A stretch of DNA of 64,000 nucleotides from Tretioscincus oriximinensis (GCA_022410635.1 JAJVDF010000208.1:1547004-1611003), one strand, 5' to 3'. Counted from the first letter of the stretch, positions 30,186 to 40,872 are shown. Numbers and translations: made by a program. The notes: generated from the sequence alone by a model not told the origin.

Positions 30186-31055
30186 CCAAGGCAGAACAGA
30201 GAGGAATAATTACCTCTTGTGATGTAGATTGTATGGTCCTCCCAATACATTCCTACCTGAAGCGGTTGACCGATACATATCCCCTTGTTTCCCCACAAAC
30301 CAAGATCATGGCTGTGTAATATGGAGCTGGTTGATCGACTCCATTAGCTAGGTGTGGAGTGGAAAAGGTAAACCATGGCAGGTCATCTTTGGGGTAAGGA
30401 GGAAGACTTCAACCCTGTCTTCTAGGCCTCTGATGTGAAGTGATTTCTTCACTTTNCAAGAACAGTAAGCCCATGTTGCCTTACCAAGGACACCCGGTTG
30501 TACCTGACCCACATTACAGAAAAGGTGAGCCGTCAAAATGTAATCTCCAAATTTATGATGCCCCCCAAATGTATGCAACCTGGGCCTTCCAAAATTCATC
30601 CGAGATTAATGAGCCCAGAGAACTTTCAGGTGCATATTTCAATCGAAACAGGAGAGTCCTTGTGCTCACCTCTCTCTTCTAAATTATATGTCAAGTGTTG
30701 AGGTTCACATACTTTCTGTCTATAGACCCATGTCACAGCTTAGCAGAGAAGGCAGGTGGCGACATGCACAATAAGGATGAAACGGAGGATGATAGACCTC
30801 ATGTCTGCCTTTCAACTTCAGCTGCATTAGGACTTGACCTGCCAAACTGGGCGTGCACGCAATTTCTCCCTCTTTTTAATTACAAAATTTATGGACCTTT
30901 CTGTTGCTGCTGCTGCTGCTGGAAATAATGTTTTTCAGAAGAATAGTTCTCATTTCTTTGTTTTAAGGATAGGACAGTTTCACAAAGGACAAGTTCTCCT
31001 CTGGGTCACATTTTCTCTTTCGGAGTCTAGCCGCCAGCAAATGCCAAAAGAGACC
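30186..31055. other. Unrecognised sequence
   Basis: No gene recognised. A short (TGC)n run lies at 30902-30920. Confidence 0.4.
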
Positions 31056-31462
31056 TTTTAAGCAGTGATCTGACTGAAGTGCATAAAATCCTGCATGGGA
31101 TGGATAAGGGGAATGAAGAGAAATTATTTTCTCTATCACACAACACCAGGACCAGGAGGCCTTCCTTGAAGCTGATGGACAGAAGAGTGAAGACAGACAA
31201 GGGAAAGCATTTTTTCACCCAGATGATCACAGTTTGTGGAATTCACTTCCACAGGAGGTGATGGTGGTAGCTGGATAAAACCTGGACAGCTTTAGACAAG
31301 TTCATGGAAGCCAAGGGTATCAGTAGCTACTAGGATGGATTTTTTGGTCCTGTCTCCAAGATGGAGCAACAGAAGGATTCCTGAAGTACCATTTGCAAGG
31401 AGTCAGGAACAGGAAAGGCTTTTGCCTTCTTCTGCTTGGGATGCCAATTGGTGGGTTAATAT
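31056..31462 (+). mobile_element. CR1 ORF2 end plus 3' UTR
   Basis: AGTGATCTGACTGAAGTGC, CCTGCATGGGATGGATAAGG, TCACTTCCACAGGAGGTGAT and GGTATCAGTAGCTACTAGG. Ends without the terminal octamers. Confidence 0.87.
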
Positions 31463-31492
31463 GGCAGCCACCACTTGGTTCGTTCACAAGCC

Positions 31493-31540
31493 AGTGTAGA
31501 CTATGGCAGGCTCCAAATGAAGCCTGCCATAGTCTACACT
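31493..31540. repeat. Perfect 20-bp hairpin, GCCATAGTCTACACT family
   Basis: Arms 31493-31512 (AGTGTAGACTATGGCAGGCT) and 31521-31540 (its exact complement) flank an 8-base loop. Related sequence is at about 47456-47516 and 55235-55297. Confidence 0.85.
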
Positions 31541-31604
31541 AGCATGTGGATAGCAGATCCTTATTCCAAGGACAGGTGAGAGTTTTGCCTTCTTCTGCTT
31601 TTGG

Positions 31605-31838
31605 ACACCAAGGGTATAAATGGGTCCTAGGATGCATGTCTGGATGTTGCCTCTGGGATGGAGCCACAGGCAGGACTCCTGAAATACCATTTGCAGGGAG
31701 TCATGAACAGGAGCATATTTTGCTTTCCTCTGTTCAGGCTGCCCAGGGGCATCTGGGGGTCCTCTGTGTGGGACAGACGGCTGGACTTGATGGGCTGTGG
31801 CCTGATCCAGTATGGCTCTTCTTATGTTCTTATGTTGC
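31605..31838 (+). mobile_element. CR1 3' UTR end
   Basis: CCAAGGGTATAAATGGGTCC to TCTTCTTATGTTCTTATGTT with all intermediate blocks. Confidence 0.88.
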
Positions 31839-31845
31839 TTGAAGG

Positions 31846-31916
31846 CACTGGGTGAGACGGAAGTCTGGACTAGATGGGCTCTGGACCCATTCAGCAGGGC
31901 TCCTCTTACGTTCCAG
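31846..31916 (+). mobile_element. Short CR1 3' end, tandem to previous
   Basis: CTGGGTGAGACGGAAGTCTGG and CATTCAGCAGGGCTCCTC immediately after the previous copy's terminus. Confidence 0.8.
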
Positions 31917-32816
31917 NGGGACAATTTCTTGACGTCTATCCCGGCACCAACTACAGCCAAGAAGAATGGAATACAGGACCTCATTCAAAAAAGGCAACTT
32001 TTAATTGGCAGAAAGCTAAAACAGGAAGACCCAAAGGGTCAGCCCAAAGGGAAGGTGCTTGCCTGTTGTAGTTCCCCCCCCATTTACAAAGGAAGTCATT
32101 AAATCAGTAAGAAGATGCTCTTGAAACCTTTCAGCTCCATTTTTGCATGGCTGTTTCCAAAGCTGACGACACGAAGGATAAGAAATGGGGGCTTTTCCAA
32201 AGCAAAGCATTAGATCACGTTGGGAGAAAGTGGTTTTTGGGTCGTTTTTCTTTTTTCTTTTTAAATGAAACAGGGGGAGAAAACCCACTGAAAATAAACT
32301 GATTATAAATGCATCAAGAGTTACCAGTTGCTAAGCGTTTTCGGATTGGATGGATAAGATAGCCCCTCTTTGCTTATTATGGCCTTCTTGATCCAAAGAG
32401 ATTTAAGCAACTGCTTCCAATTATTCTGTTTTTAAGTCCATCAAACGACATCCATAACGACATATTTATAGAACAACTTAAAACTGGGGGAATTAAGATG
32501 ACAAGAAGGCTGATGAATTCCAAGCCCCCAGCCTGCCTGCCCCAAGTCATTTACTGACCATTAACTTAAGTTGGGCGCGCAGGGAGGGGAGGGGGGGGGA
32601 GCCGCCTTCCCATTTTAAGCATTAATCTTCTAAAGCAAAATTAAATCAGATAACTCCAGCAGCAAGGCTAATGACCGCTGGGTGGTCCTATCTGTTTAAA
32701 GGTTGCGTTTAGTAAAGTGTCTCTTCCATTGTGGAGGGCGGAAGGGCTTGCAAAAAGGCCTTGATCTGAAACACGAGGGCCTTGGTCACGGACATGCTTT
32801 TAAATGATCTTAAGGA
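31917..32816. other. Repeat-poor, possible conserved non-coding block
   Basis: Nothing recognised as a repeat. 32380-32720 is AT-rich with homeodomain-core-like TTAAT/ATTAA motifs (for example ATTAATC, AAATTAAATC), and a GC-rich patch at 32570-32610. Regulatory function is a guess. Confidence 0.35.
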
Positions 32817-32878
32817 CCTAAGAGGAGCCCTGCTGAGTGGGACCACAGCCTGTCCAGTCCACCCTTCTGTTTCACACA
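32817..32878 (-). mobile_element. CR1 3' terminal fragment, TTATGTTC subtype
   Basis: GGACCTAAGAGGAGCCCTGC and GTCCAGTCCACCCTTCTG. Confidence 0.75.
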
Positions 32879-32879
32879 G

Positions 32880-33014
32880 TGAATCACAGAATCCTAGAGT
32901 TGGACCTCCAGGGACATGGGGTCCAGCCCGGTGCTCAATGCAGGATTCACTCAATCTCACATCTCAGACAGGTGGCTGCCCAGCCTCTGTTGGAAGACTT
33001 CCAGCGAAGGAGAA
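32880..33014 (-). mobile_element. CR1 3' fragment, GAATCATAGAG subtype
   Basis: GAATCACAGAATCCTAGAG, CAATGCAGGATTCACTC and TTGGAAGACTTCCAGCGAAGG. Confidence 0.82.
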
Positions 33015-33017
33015 CTC

Positions 33018-33950
33018 TGAAAACTGAAAATGATTGTAAGGCCCTCCAGAGTGATCTATTGAAATTGNNTGAGTGGGCATCAAAGTGGCAAATGCACTTC
33101 AAATTAAGCAAATGCAAGGTCATGCCCATTGGGGCAAAGAAATCCCAACTACTCCTCCCACCTGATGGGAACCAAGAGCTTTCTGTGACCGAGCAAGAAA
33201 AGGATCTTGGGGTGTTGGTGGGCAATTCAATGAAGATGTCAACCCAGTGTGCAGCAGCAGCAAAAAAGGCAAATTCCATGTTGGGGATAATTAGGAAAGG
33301 AATCGANAACAAGTCAGCAAATGTTGTTTTGCCTCTTTATAAATCTGTGGTGAGGCCACATTTGGAATACTGTGTTCAATTCTGGTCANCACATCTCAAG
33401 GGGGATATTGTGGAACTAGAGAAGGTGCAGAAGAGGGCTACAAAAATGATCAAGGGTCTGGAGCACCTCCCTTACGATGCAAGGCTGCAACGTCTGGGCC
33501 TCTTCAGCCTCGAAAGGCAGCGTTTGAGAGGTGATCTGATTGAAATCTACAAAATCATGTATGGGATGGATAAGGTGAATAGAGAAAAATGTTTTTTCTA
33601 TCACACAACTCTAGGACCAGAGGGAACCTCCTTGAAACTGTTGGGTAGAAAAGAGAACAGACAAAGGAAAGTATTTTTTACCCAGAGGGCCATCGGCCTG
33701 TGGAATTGACTTCCTNAAAAGGTGGTGGTAGCTAACAACCTTGGGTAGCTTCAAGACAGGACTAGACAGGTTTATGGACACCAAGGGTATCAATGGGTAC
33801 TAGGATGGATGTCTGGATGTTGCTCTGGGAAGGAGCCACAGGCAGGACACCTGAAATAACATTTGCAGGGAGTCATGTACAGGTGCATTTTTTGCTTTCT
33901 TCTGTTCAGACTGCCCAGGTGTATCTGATGGGCCTCTGTGTGAGACAGAA
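33018..33950 (+). mobile_element. CR1-type LINE, longest copy (ORF2 C-terminus and 3' UTR)
   Basis: The plus frame stays open to about 33709 across four n's. In order it encodes EWASKWQMHFKLSKCKV, a KDLGVLVGNSMK segment, LYKSVVRPHLEYCVQFWS, a KVQKRATKMIKG segment and LGLFSLERQRLRGDLIEI. This is the region after the catalytic reverse transcriptase motifs in CR1-type ORF2. The endonuclease and catalytic domain are missing (5'-truncated). The apparent N-terminal 60 codons upstream of 33018 are read-through of opposite-strand CR1 fragments. The 3' UTR follows to GAGACAGAATGCTGGC. Confidence 0.9.
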
Positions 33951-33952
33951 TG

Positions 33953-34196
33953 CTGGCTCAGATAGCTCAGTCGCTAAGGAATCCATCTCTCACCTGGGAC
34001 GTGGGGATGGGTGACCACCTCCCACTAGCCTCTAGCTCTAGCCAACCCAGCTATTNGAAAGCAGGAACTGCAAGGAATTGCAACTGACTGCAAGTAGATA
34101 AATGGGAACCACCACAGCCTGGTGGGGAAGATAGAATGTCAGCCTTCAGGCAAAAATAACCTCGTAAGCTGCTTTGAGTCCCTTTGAAAGGTGAGA
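33953..34196 (+). mobile_element. TTC SINE lacking B-box region and TTC tail
   Basis: ATAGCTCAGTCGCTAAGG, then CACCTGGGACGTGGGGATGG with the intervening B-box-like segment deleted, body AACCCAGCTATTNGAAAGC, tail GTAAGCTGCTTTGAGTCCC. It joins CR1 sequence directly at GAAAAGGCTGG with no TTC run. Confidence 0.78.
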
Positions 34197-34378
34197 AAAG
34201 GCTGGACAATCACCTGTCTGGGGTAGTTTAATGAATCCTGCATTGAGCAGAGGGTTAGAATCATAGAGTTGGAAAGGACCTCCAGGGCCATTGAGTCCAA
34301 CCCCCTGCTCAATGCAGGATTCACTAAACCACCCCAGGCCCTGGAGGTCCCTTCCAACTGTACGATTTTATGATCCTT
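34197..34378 (+). mobile_element. CR1 3' end split by an opposite-strand CR1
   Basis: Plus CR1 sequence (GGCTGGACAATCACCTGTC ... CATTGAGCAGAGGGTT) is interrupted at about 34257 by a minus-strand CR1 3' end (AGAATCATAGAGTTGG ... ACCACCCCAGG, to about 34345), then resumes with CCCTGGAGGTCCCTTCC. Confidence 0.8.
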
Positions 34379-34671
34379 GAAAAGATTTGGGAACATCAGG
34401 GTCTAATTCCCCATATGATTCACCCATTTCTCAACCATCCCATAAGCACAAGGGGANAGCCGTAGAATTGCCAGCCAGTCTTGGCAAGGGAAGGCAAGCA
34501 CCGATTCTAAAGGAAGGCCTTTTCCCACCCCAATCTNCCCTCTCCTTAAGCTCGCAGAGGAGGCCCTCCAGACTGAGCCACCTCTCTCAGTGGCAAGGAA
34601 TGGGGGAGCCCAGGAGAGGCCCTTNTCTTTGGAATAGTCTTCTCTTCTGAGGTTCCTCAGTCACCATCTCA
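34379..34671. other. Unrecognised; faint LINE 3'-end similarity
   Basis: GCCCAGGAGAGGCCCTTNTC near 34608 resembles the GAGAGGGCCTT block of L2-like LINE ends. Several n's. Confidence 0.35.
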
Positions 34672-35125
34672 TAGAATCATAGAATCATAGAGTCGGAAGG
34701 GATCTCCAGGGTCATAGAGTTCCAACCCCGTGCTCGATGCAGGATTCATTAAACCATCCCAGACAGATGACAGTCCAGTCTCTGTTTGAAGACTTCCAGG
34801 GAAGGCGAACTCACCACCTCCTGTGGCAAACTGTTCCACTGGTTTATCACTCTGACTGTTAGAAAGTTTTTTCTGATCTCTCATCTAAATCTCCTCCCTT
34901 GCAGTTTCATTCCATTGTTTCTNGTCCTTCCATGTGCCAAGGAGAACAATGTTGATCCCTCTGCTCTGTGAAAAGCCCTTCAGGTATTTGCAGGCAGCTA
35001 TCAAGTCTCCTCTCAGTCTTCTCTTTTGCAGACTAAACATCCCCAGATCCTTTAACCGCCCCTCATAGGACCTCATGGTTTCCAGACCACTCACCACCCT
35101 TGTAACTCTCTTTTGAACTTATCTC
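34672..35125 (-). mobile_element. CR1, GAATCATAGAG subtype, long copy
   Basis: Two ATAGAATCATAGA octamer-type ends, CACCACCTCCTGTGGCAAAC, TTTCATTCCATTGTTTC, GGTATTTGCAGGCAGCTATC and CAGACTAAACATCCCCAG, extending into the ORF2 end. A good reference copy for the subtype. Confidence 0.9.
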
Positions 35126-35179
35126 TTTATGGAAAGCTTGAAGATGCATAAAGAGGCTGAAAAACCTGCACTCCCTTCC

Positions 35180-35285
35180 CTACTGTCAAATGTTGCTGTT
35201 TTAACCTGTTAACCTGGTTTTTATTGTTAACCACCCTGAGACCTTTGGCGGCACAGAAATGTAAACAAATAAATAAAAATAAATA
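35180..35285 (+). mobile_element. LINE/SINE 3' tail
   Basis: TTATTGTTAACCACCCTGAG, ACCTTTGGCGGCACAGAAA and (AAAT)n, similar in plan to BovB-type tails elsewhere. Confidence 0.55.
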
Positions 35286-35796
35286 TTTCTGCCCCCAAAC
35301 GGCAGAATTTGAGCCCTCCATCCTTAACGCCTGCCCACCCTGGGGGCTCCCAAACCCTGAGCCAAAGGGAGAAGCCAAATGGAACGGCCACGACCCTCGC
35401 CGCCTCCAGATCCTTCGCGTGCGGGGGCGCCATCTGCAACGGGCAGATTGTGTGGCACATGATTGCTTGTATCTTCATTAACGTGTGATGAGATTTGAGA
35501 GGAAAAAAGGGGAAACGAGTGTGACTGAGCTTCATCCGGCTGCTGCTTAATGGAATTTGTCTGAGAAATATGAAGGAGGTGGAGCTGGAGAGAGACTAAT
35601 CTACTGCATGTGACCTTGGTGTGTGCTTGGGTGACCATCTTTCCCACACACACACTGGGCGGCCATTGCCTCCAATTCCCTGTCACCCGACCCTCAGATC
35701 TGGCAGGGCAGGTGCCGGTCCCACCCGCTGTCTGTGGGGAATTTTTATTGTAGAATGTTCTGATTATCCTTGGATGCTTCCTCCCCAGAAGTAGGC
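35286..35796. other. Unrecognised sequence
   Basis: Overlapping open frames up to 159 codons on the minus strand (35324-35803) with no recognised motif. No gene called. Confidence 0.4.
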
Positions 35797-36250
35797 AAAG
35801 CAAACTACTTCTGCATCACTGCTAGGAAAACTGCATTCAGGTGACCATGAGGTGTGGGAGTGAATTAGAGCTCAGTGGCAAAGCAAACTACTTCTGTATC
35901 ACTGCTAAGAAAATTACATTCAATGAGGACTGGGAGTGAATTAGATCTCAGTGCAGAGCAAACTACTTCTGTATCACTGCTAAGAAAACTGCGTTCAGGT
36001 GACCATGAGGACTGGGAGTGAATTAGGAATCACAGGGAGAACAAACTACTTCTGCATCACTGCTAAGAAAACTGCATTTAGATGACCATGAGATCAGGGA
36101 GTGAACTGGAGCTCAGTGGCAGAATAAACTGCTTGAATGTCCAACCTATCTCAGTTTCCAGGTAATGGAAAACCTCTTCTGCATCACTGCTAAGAAACTG
36201 CATTCAGGTGATTATACGTTTTGGGAGTGACTGTAACTCAGGAGCACAGC
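35797..36250 (+). repeat. Five-unit tandem array, 75-130 bp units
   Basis: Each unit carries GCAAACTACTTCTGCATC, ACTGCTAAGAAAACTGCATT and GGTGACCATGAGG / GGGAGTGAATTAG. Starts near 35797, 35880, 35955, 36037 and, after a longer unit with an unrelated insert, 36168. Units differ by substitutions and indels, so the array is old. Confidence 0.88.
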
Positions 36251-36321
36251 AAACTGGAAATCAGAGAATTGGCGGTTTGATCTGCACCCTCTTCCCGATT
36301 GGCAAACCACTGCTACGTCTC

Positions 36322-36540
36322 TGTAGATTTAGATNAGANATCAGAAAAAACTTNCTNACAGTCAGGGTGANCAANCAGTGGAACAGTTTGCCACAGGGGG
36401 TGGTGAGTTCGCCTTCCCTGGAAGTCTTCAAACAGAGGCTGGACAGTCATCTGCCTGGGATGGTTTAATGAATCCTGCGTCGAGCAGGGGGTTGGAACTC
36501 TATGACCCTGGAGGTCCCTTCCAACACTATGATTCTATAA
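36322..36540 (+). mobile_element. CR1 3' end, GATTCTATGATTC subtype
   Basis: CAGTGGAACAGTTTGCCACAG, GGGGTGGTGAGTTCGCC, AACACTATGATTCTAT. Many n's at 36335-36375. Confidence 0.85.
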
Positions 36541-37263
36541 AACTGCATAGAGATGCCCATAGGGGGCAACCAGGAATCAACCACAGCCGGATGGTAACCG
36601 CCAACAAGCCCTTCTGCTATCCTAGACTGCAAAAATCATTGCGCAGACGGGGCAATTCGTGTCCCATCCTATATCCTCCCCAATACCACCTAAGGGGTAA
36701 CAGGGGCTTCCCAAGGTAAAGGACTCCACTCGCGACTGAGTCTTAATTTCCAGAGTTCTGCTGGAAGCACATCCCAAATACGTTAGAGATGCTAATAAAA
36801 CTGAGGACGTGAGACCTTGCTGGAAAGCCATCATTTTTTAATTACTTTGTCTTGTCAAGCACTCTTCAAGCGTCTGTGTGGGGGCCTTGAGGCACAAAAA
36901 TCTAGATTCCCGTCAACCCCCTGAGGACAGCAGGCAGTGCTTTTCTTTCTCTCGCTCCTTCGTTCCAAGGCTGGGAGTACTTAGGATCCACGCCCAAAGC
37001 AGTAGCAGGACGGAGGGATATCTTAAACCAAGCAAAGCATCATTCAGGCGCATGAAGAAATCTGACCACATTGGCACCTGTTTGGAGAAGCCTGTCTCGA
37101 TTCAGGTCGCTTCTTTGGGGCATGGAAACTTGATGGTGGACTGGATCAAATCCAATACTTTCTAAATGCCCGATGACGGTCTTAGAACTTACAGATCCAT
37201 CCGAGGAGATGAAAGTGTAAAATGGATACCTTTGGTGTGGGGATTTAGAACAAGGCCCTTTCT
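36541..37263. other. Unrecognised sequence
   Basis: No repeat or gene recognised. Confidence 0.4.
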
Positions 37264-37345
37264 TCAGCCAACCTAGCTGTTCAAAAGCAAAATCAACTTG
37301 CAAGTAGATGACGGGGAAGAGAGAATGTAAGCTGCTCTGAGTCCT
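37264..37345 (+). mobile_element. TTC SINE body fragment
   Basis: GCCAACCTAGCTGTTCAAAAGC, CTTGCAAGTAGATGACGGGG and GTAAGCTGCTCTGAGTCC; no head or TTC tail. Confidence 0.65.
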
Positions 37346-37553
37346 CCTACTTCTATGAGTTTGACTCATCCTTTCTTGAAACCATCCGCCACCTTCTTTA
37401 CTGGGACACATTTTAGGGCACAACTCATCTCTCTTGTAACAAAACTACATTGGGAGAATGAAGGAGTTTCACTGAGCGTTGAGTTCAGATCTGCCAAGAA
37501 GGCTCGGAAGCAGGAACGTGGAAGAAAACCGGCTTCAAAAATACTCCCACAAA
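37346..37553. other. Unrecognised sequence
   Basis: Nothing recognised. Confidence 0.4.
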
Positions 37554-37858
37554 CCACACTCTGGCCTTGTGGTTACAGGGCTGGACTCTTGCCTGGTTCT
37601 GAGCCCCTCCAAGAAGCCAGGGGGATGATCTTAAGTTGGTCACAGTTCTTTGGCGTTCTCTCAGCACCATCCTAACTTCACAAGGAGTCAGTTGTGAAGT
37701 GTAGAACATAGGATTAGGAAAGCAGCCTTGAATCCCTCTGAGTTGAGAAAAGTGGGGTATAAAGACCAACCCTCCTTTTTCTTCTTCTTCCTTCTTCTTC
37801 TCCTCCTCTTCCTCTTCTCATCTTCCTCCTCCTCTCTTTCCTCCTCTTCCTCCTCGAC
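37554..37858 (+). mobile_element. Sauria-type SINE with TTC/TCC tail
   Basis: Head CTTGTGGTTACAGGGCTGG, middle GTTGGTCACAGTTCTTTGG and CACAAGGAGTCAGTTGTG, then the tail GTTGAGAAAAGTGGGGTAT with CTTCTTC/CCTCTTCC repeats. A Sauria-type head and middle joined to the GAGAAAAGYGGGGTATA tail typical of the TTC SINE family. Confidence 0.68.
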
Positions 37859-38701
37859 TTGGTTCAAAGGTGAGGCGGCCAGAGTGACAGATCTCCGTAG
37901 GCCTCTGGGAGAGACATAGCTTGCAGCCTGTAATAAAAGCAACCTTTCCATTTTCTGTCCCTCAAAGGACTCTGTTGTCGCATTACGATGCATAGGCAAG
38001 ACTGGGAAGGCCTCTTGGCGTTCTTGGGACGTCACTTTTGTCTATTAAATTATTGATCTGAATTATCCACCTGCAGGAGCATACAGGACAGCAAGCCCAC
38101 GGCATCTTCCTTTTCTCTTCTGCCTTCAAATTCTTCCTCCTTTCAAGCCTTTGGCTGAGGGAAATCCTTCCACAGTGNCTTTTGAAAAGGCCCTTCTCAC
38201 CTATGGGGCTCCCAGCGGTGCCGGCAGCCTGGGTGTTGTGGTTGCTGCGGTTGCAGCCGGTACCTGGGATGAGGAAAGGAGGCCAGGCGGAGCTCATGGC
38301 AGCCGAATGGTGGTGCCTCCCTGTCTTCTCCAACCCCCCACCGCCTTTCGCAGCAGCTCTTTGCAGTTCTCCAAGGAGCCTCACAGCCAGCCCATTAAAA
38401 CTCTGTTAAAACACTTCTGATGTTGTCGGCGGTGGAAAAGCTGAAAGAGGTGAACCGCTGCTGAGATGCTCTGCGCCCCGAGCGGTTCAGCACTCCTGTC
38501 AATACTATGTGCGGGGAAGGACGAGACGAACAAGAACCTAATTCTGGCATCAAAATTTCATAACGCCCCCAGATGCAGGGAAAACGGAGATCTGGGCAAA
38601 CGGGCAGCCTGGCAGCCATGACACTCACTGGCGGAAGTGATCTTTTGCCCTAGATCTGTCCTTTGCCCTTTCTGGAGGGAGGGTCAAAGAGGACTGTAAA
38701 A
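37859..38701. other. Unrecognised sequence
   Basis: About 840 bp without recognised repeats. Moderately GC-rich at 38200-38400, with short frames on both strands. Confidence 0.4.
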
Positions 38702-38812
38702 AAATCTAGTCTAGTCTCACCCAGTGGCCCACCAATTGCCCCCGGGAATCCCAAGCAGAAGAAGGTTTCGCCTTCACCTTCTGCTTACAGTGCCCAGAAG
38801 CAATGGNTTGAC
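38702..38812 (-). mobile_element. CR1 3' UTR fragment
   Basis: CTCACCCAGTGGCCCACC, GAATCCCAAGCAGAAGAAGG. Confidence 0.72.
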
Positions 38813-38999
38813 TGTGGTGTGAATCAAGATGATTAAGCTAGAAAGGCTTGTCGTACATTCTAACGTTGAAACTCTGACTTGCTTTCTAATGTATAGTATT
38901 CTACTAGCAAATGAAGAAGTCACACCATGGCCACGCAATGCAGTTGAGCAATGCAGCTATTCCAGGAACCAGAACACAGAGTTCTTTCATCCTAACATC

Positions 39000-39293
39000 C
39001 AGGCACGGATAGCTCAGTTGCTAAGGAAACCGTGGGGAGGGATGAGCACCTTCCACTAGCCTGTAGCTCCAGCCAACCCAGCCATTCGAAAGCATGAACT
39101 GCAAGAAACTGCAACGACTGAAAGTAGATACATGCGAACCACCAGAGCCTGGTGGGGAAGATAGAATGTCAGCCTTCGCGCAAAATAAGCCGCTTTGAGT
39201 CCCTGTGAAAGGTGAGAAAAGTGGGGTATAGGAAACCTCTTCTTCTTCTTCTTCTTCTTCTTCTTCTTCTTCTTCTTCTTCTTCTTCTTCTTC
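39000..39293 (+). mobile_element. TTC SINE, B-box segment deleted, up to gap
   Basis: AGGCACGGATAGCTCAGTTG then ACCGTGGGGAGGGATGAGC (about 60 bp missing relative to 59668), body AACCCAGCCATTCGAAAGC, tail GTCAGCCTTCGCGC and GGGGTATAGG, then pure TTC from 39239. Confidence 0.88.
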
Positions 39294-39513
39294 NNNNNNN
39301 NNNNNNNNNNNNNNNNNNNNNNNNNNNNNNNNNNNNNNNNNNNNNNNNNNNNNNNNNNNNNNNNNNNNNNNNNNNNNNNNNNNNNNNNNNNNNNNNNNNN
39401 NNNNNNNNNNNNNNNNNNNNNNNNNNNNNNNNNNNNNNNNNNNNNNNNNNNNNNNNNNNNNNNNNNNNNNNNNNNNNNNNNNNNNNNNNNNNNNNNNNNN
39501 NNNNNNNNNNNNN
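39294..39513. other. Assembly gap (220 n)
   Basis: Gap inside the SINE's TTC tail. Confidence 0.99.
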
Positions 39514-39578
39514 TTCTTCTTCTTCTTCTTCTTCTTCTTCTTCTTCTTCTTCTTCTTCTTCTTCTTCTTCTTCTTCTT

Positions 39579-39608
<30 letters not shown>
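39514..39608 (+). repeat. (TTC)n, right part of SINE tail
   Basis: About 31 TTC units ending at TTAAGAAGCC. Confidence 0.95.
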
Positions 39609-39609
<1 letters not shown>

Positions 39610-40872
39610 AGAAGCCTACTCTGGCTTGAGAAGCTTCCCTCTTGAAATGTTGTGCATGCTTTGTAACCTTGACATTCTCCTCTTACTAGGACTCAAAATC
39701 CACCAGGCCTTCTTCTGATCCATAAAGAGGTCTATGCTACCATGGAAAGGCATGTAGGCAGCAGGAACGACACAACATCAAATGCATTTTGAATCTAGGA
39801 TACTTAATTAGAGAGTGATTGGCTGAAGGTCTGGACGTACGTTTGGCATGGGTGAGACCCACAGCTGGAGCTCCAGATCCTACACCATGAAAGGCAAGGT
39901 GCTCCAGGTTCTGGGGTGTTAGAGGATTATAGGTATGATCTTCTCATCCATATCAATATAAGTGGGGTAGTAATGTACTCCAGTCAAGTGAAAGAGAAAG
40001 GTGTTTTTTTTCTTTATAGACCAAATGCCATTTCTGGATATTTGTCTCCTGTGGCAAAGAATTCCTATAGTGATTAAGCTAATATCAAATCAAATTTGAT
40101 TACAAATTGCATAATTTCCAGCCTATCTAAGGAGCGTTAAGAATGTCTATCTGATGCAATCCTGTTCAAAACCANGGTGCCCATTACTATGGCATCCTGC
40201 ACTGAAACTCTACGTCAGAGCAATAAATTAATATATATATATTTCACGCCTATATTTCCATTTGTTCCTGTGGTACCATAAATCTTTCTCCTAAGCCCTC
40301 AAGACTGGAACGGTGACATTTATGTACACGATGGAGCCAACGTGACGTCTGGGTGCCTTGGCAGATTAACGGCCAGTGCCCAAGAATTGTCTTGTCTGCT
40401 TGGATTTTCGGGCTCCTCCTCCCTGGGTGCCCGTCATGGGTCAGAGAAGACGGGAGGAAAATGATCTTAGTGTCGGAGGAGCGCCACCTGTCAGGATATG
40501 CTTCCATATCTGGGTTTGCTCCATTCAAGAAGGTTGGGGCCGAGGCCTTCCATGAAGCCAACAAGTCTAGCACCCTGACTTCTGTTGTGGGTCCCTATGA
40601 TTAGAAAACAATTTGAAGTTAATATCAAGACAGATATCTGCTGGCTATTTTGTTAAGATTTGACAGACATTTCTCTGGTTGCAGTCCAGTGTCCTAATCA
40701 CAAGGCAATGCTAAGTGAATGTGTCCTACAGTTCTCTTCATCTACCCATCCATCCATCATAGCTTATCCTATTCTTCACCGACCAAGCAATCATAACCAT
40801 TGTGGTCTTCATAACAATCAGGTTCCTTCCCTTACAATTATCCAAAACTCCGATTCTCAGAAGTATCAGTAA
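39609..40872. other. Unrecognised sequence
   Basis: About 1.25 kb with no recognised repeat or gene. Confidence 0.4.

Noticed and set aside
32837..33709. 290-codon open frame as a host gene
   Set aside because: Its C-terminal 230 codons are CR1 ORF2 (LYKSVVRPHLEYCVQFWS and related motifs) and the start is read-through of opposite-strand CR1 fragments.
35324..35803. 159-codon minus-strand frame
   Set aside because: No recognised motif and overlapped by other frames; no support for a gene.
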